Below, piece after piece: positions 12,936 through 15,082 of a stretch of DNA of 15,082 nucleotides. The notes below the pieces were generated by a model. The model was not told the DNA's origin and did no database searches. It saw nothing but the letters and a program-made list of their open reading frames with translations. The stretch is from Bacillota bacterium (lineage in GTDB: Bacteria > Bacillota > Proteinivoracia > UBA4975): contig JAAYHI010000168.1 of NCBI GenBank assembly GCA_012727415.1, positions 1 to 15,082 of the forward strand, in the 5' to 3' direction. How positions within the stretch are numbered: the stretch's first letter is position 1; each line of letters opens with the position of its first letter. Both the position numbers and the translations under genes were made by a program.

Positions 12936-13457
12936 CTATTCGGAATCGTACTGTAACAGAGAAAAGACTGGGTAGCCGCCAAGTTTCTCCCTTCCCTTGA
13001 GGAATGTCAGTTCCACCAGGAAGAGAAAGCCGACGATTTCTCCCCCCAGACTGCGCACCAGGTCTGCAGTAGACCATACAGTGCCGCCGGTGGCAAGGAG
13101 GTCGTCCACTACCAGGACTTTAATCCCGGGGGTAACGGCGTCTTTGTGAATTTGAAGGGTATCTTCACCATACTCCAGCTGGTAGCTTGCCTCGATGACC
13201 TCTCCCGGCAACTTGCCCGATTTGCGCACTGGCACAAAGCCAGCCCCCATTTTATAAGCAAGAGGCGCCCCTATCAGGAATCCCCGGGCTTCGGGACCCA
13301 CCACCAAATCAATTTTGTAATCCTGCACCATCGCCGCCATTTTGTCAAAGGCGTACTTCATGGCCTTGCCATCCTTAAGCATGGTAGTAATGTCGATAAA
13401 TTGAATGCCTGGTTTGGGAAAATCGGGGATTATCCGGATGGTATCTTTTAAGTTCAT
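12936..13457 (-). CDS. apt: Adenine phosphoribosyltransferase
   Basis: This 173-residue purine-salvage enzyme converts adenine and PRPP to AMP. It has the N-terminal IPDFPKPGIQFIDITTML, the VVGPEARGFLIGAPLA segment (52-67), PVRKSGKLPGE (76-86) and the PRPP loop VLVVDDLLATGGT (114-126). The ATG at 13457 follows AGAGGAGG by 6 bases. An upstream GTG at 13478, touching the recJ stop, would add 7 residues but lies ahead of the ribosome site. The order recJ-apt-rel is standard in Firmicutes. Confidence 0.97.
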   Translation of the reverse strand: MNLKDTIRIIPDFPKPGIQFIDITTMLKDGKAMKYAFDKMAAMVQDYKIDLVVGPEARGFLIGAPLAYKMGAGFVPVRKSGKLPGEVIEASYQLEYGEDTLQIHKDAVTPGIKVLVVDDLLATGGTVWSTADLVRSLGGEIVGFLFLVELTFLKGREKLGGYPVFSLLQYDSE

Positions 13458-13478
13458 GTTTATCCTCCTCTGGATCAC

Positions 13479-15082
13479 TTAGGCTAATAAGTTATTTATT
13501 CTCCCGGCAGAAAAACCCCGGAGCCAATTCCGGTACGCCGCCAATTGGCTGCTGTAATTCTGCCAGGTTTCAGTCTGGGTCAAATCTACAGTTCCCTGGA
13601 CAGGGACCAGTTGCCAGGCTTCGCCGCTGCGACCGGCAAGGCCTGCCGCGACGAAAATCTCCAGGGCCCGTTCCAGTAACATTGGCTCCGCCAAATCCGC
13701 CGGCAGGAGACTGAGCAAATCTTTCACACTCTTATTATCCCGCCAAAGCCGGTAAAAGCCGCGGAGCAAATTGAGACTGGGCCGTAAAATATCTTCCGGG
13801 ACATTAGTATCCCCAAAGAAATGAAGGCGACAATTGGCTGGCAAAAAACTGATGCATTCCTTAAGCTGCTTCTGGCTCCAGGCCGGGTCGAGAAAACAAA
13901 CATCCTCTGCCTTTAGATTATACACTTTTTCCCTGCACTTGTCAGGGGGCAGAATGATGACATGGCAGTCCCGGTATCTTCCTGCCAGCATCCGCCTTGC
14001 CTTCCACTGGGTGTTGGCCAGGAAGACCGTCCCCGGTGCCCGGGCCAGTTCCGTCAGCCAGGGTTCCCCCTGCCCCCGGCGGTCGATGATCTCCCTGCCC
14101 GCATATACCGGCCGTTGCGGTCCTCGAAGATCATCAAATTGAAGCTGCAAGCTGGTCTTCCCCTGCCAGCGGTTGACATGCAAGTACCCCGCCACTGAGC
14201 AAGGTGCCCCCGGATCGAGGTTATGCACCAGATGCCCTTTGCCAAAACCAATGGCCCACATCCTGCTGCGCCTTTCGGCATTTTCCAGGCGCAGGCGCAG
14301 ATGATTTTTTTCGCTGCCCACAAGGCTGACAGCGCCGGCAGTAAAACCCTCCACTGCAAAGGCAGGCTCAGGATTGCCGCAGCCAAAGGGCCGCAGCAGG
14401 GACACAGTATCCACCAGCTCCATGGTGATGTCCTCCGGCCTCAGGCTGGCCTCTAATTCAAGCACCGGTTGCAGTACATCATCTATTCCCGCCGCCAGGG
14501 CATACTCCTCCAGGTCAGAGCAAAAGGGCTTCAGCGCAGCCAGAGACATGGTCAAACCTGCAGCCCCCGCGTGCCCCCCATAGCTTGCCAGGTGCCGGGA
14601 CACGGCCGCAAGAGCACCATGGATATCAAAGCCGGGGACGCTGCGGGCAGAGCCCGTCAGCTCCTCTTCGCCGCAGAGGACAATTGCAGGCCGGTAATAT
14701 CGATCCGCCACTTTGGAGGCGACGATGCCAATTACCCCTGCATGCCATTCCCGGCCATAGACCACCAGCAGCCTGCGCCCTTGGCTCACTTGTTCTTCAG
14801 CCTGCCCCAGTGCTTGCTGGAAGATCTCCTCTTCTGCCTGTCGGCGGCGATGGTTTAAGTCGATAAGAAATCCAGCATACCCCGCAGCCTGATAAACATC
14901 TTTCTCCAAAAGCAGAGCCACTGCCGGCATGGCGCTGTCCATACGCCCCCCGGCATTCAAGCGGGGACCCAGGCCATAGGAAATATCCTGACAGTCCATA
15001 TTCCCCGCGGGGCAGCCAGCCGCTTGGGCCAGGGCGGCAATGCCAGGCAGGGGATTGGCATTTATCTCTTGCAACCCTAGGC
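13479..15082 (-). CDS. recJ: Single-stranded-DNA-specific 5'-3' exonuclease RecJ, C-terminal part
   Basis: The frame is open to the right edge, so the N-terminal DHH catalytic motifs lie outside the window. The visible 533 residues start with LGLQEINANPLPGIAALAQAAG. GLGPRLNAGGRMDSA follows, then the DHHA1 region GREWHAGVIGIVASKVADRYYRPAIVL and the SYGGHAGAAGLTM glycine-rich motif. The OB domain comes next (about LRLRLENAERR... to LQLQFDDL), then a C-terminal extension of about 190 residues as in Firmicutes RecJ. RecJ acts in RecF-pathway recombination and mismatch repair. The TAA stop lies 21 bases before the apt start. Confidence 0.95.
   Translation of the reverse strand, partial: LGLQEINANPLPGIAALAQAAGCPAGNMDCQDISYGLGPRLNAGGRMDSAMPAVALLLEKDVYQAAGYAGFLIDLNHRRRQAEEEIFQQALGQAEEQVSQGRRLLVVYGREWHAGVIGIVASKVADRYYRPAIVLCGEEELTGSARSVPGFDIHGALAAVSRHLASYGGHAGAAGLTMSLAALKPFCSDLEEYALAAGIDDVLQPVLELEASLRPEDITMELVDTVSLLRPFGCGNPEPAFAVEGFTAGAVSLVGSEKNHLRLRLENAERRSRMWAIGFGKGHLVHNLDPGAPCSVAGYLHVNRWQGKTSLQLQFDDLRGPQRPVYAGREIIDRRGQGEPWLTELARAPGTVFLANTQWKARRMLAGRYRDCHVIILPPDKCREKVYNLKAEDVCFLDPAWSQKQLKECISFLPANCRLHFFGDTNVPEDILRPSLNLLRGFYRLWRDNKSVKDLLSLLPADLAEPMLLERALEIFVAAGLAGRSGEAWQLVPVQGTVDLTQTETWQNYSSQLAAYRNWLRGFSAGRINNLLA

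Noticed and set aside
13458..13478. Upstream GTG start for apt
   Set aside because: It lies ahead of the AGGAGG site, which serves the ATG at 13457.
1..15082. CRISPR arrays, insertion sequences, tRNA or rRNA genes, phage modules
   Set aside because: I read both strands and saw no regular spaced repeats, transposase, terminal inverted repeats or tRNA/rRNA signatures. The one holin-like gene alone does not make a prophage.

Overview
The window looks like a chromosomal segment of a GC-rich anaerobic Firmicute (class Clostridia, Peptococcaceae-like). The evidence is the gene order, a T-box leader, a Firmicutes-type 6S RNA, strong Shine-Dalgarno sites, GTG and TTG starts, and an oxygen-independent HemZ. 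I cannot name a species. Almost everything is read from the minus strand; one small gene at 3752-4030 is on the plus strand.

Layout in the direction of transcription (right to left): recJ (5' end outside the window), apt, relA/rel, dtd, a metallo-beta-lactamase-fold hydrolase, a 58-residue helix-turn-helix-like protein, hemZ, then a promoter and T-box leader driving hisS-aspS. Next come an exported protein of unknown function with its own near-consensus promoter and terminator, a divergent small holin-like membrane protein, the 6S RNA gene, tcdA, a csoR-family regulator coupled to an RseC-family membrane protein, and rarA with a strong terminator. The last 0.5 kb (positions 1-517) is visibly AT-rich. 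It holds a second hairpin terminator and the 5' part of a secreted-protein gene that appears frameshifted and runs off the left edge.

The backbone recJ-apt-rel-dtd-hisS-aspS-6S RNA-tcdA-rarA matches, from memory, the order in Bacillus subtilis, where bsrA lies between aspS and yrvM. This is therefore mostly an ordinary housekeeping block for translation quality, the stringent response, purine salvage and replication/repair. The accessory parts are the hydrolase/HTH/hemZ insert, the exported and holin-like pair, the csoR-rseC pair, and the left-end fragment.

The points most worth a second look are these. The hisS-aspS T-box reads as an Asp (GAC) sensor with an overlapping His (CAU) codon, and its UGGC bulge fits tRNA-Asp rather than tRNA-His. 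The CsoR-family protein lacks the copper-binding His and is coupled to a redox-type membrane protein. Rel has a substituted RxKD motif. There is a clear but easily missed 6S RNA, and a frameshifted secreted-protein gene at the left edge. I found no convincing wholly new system.
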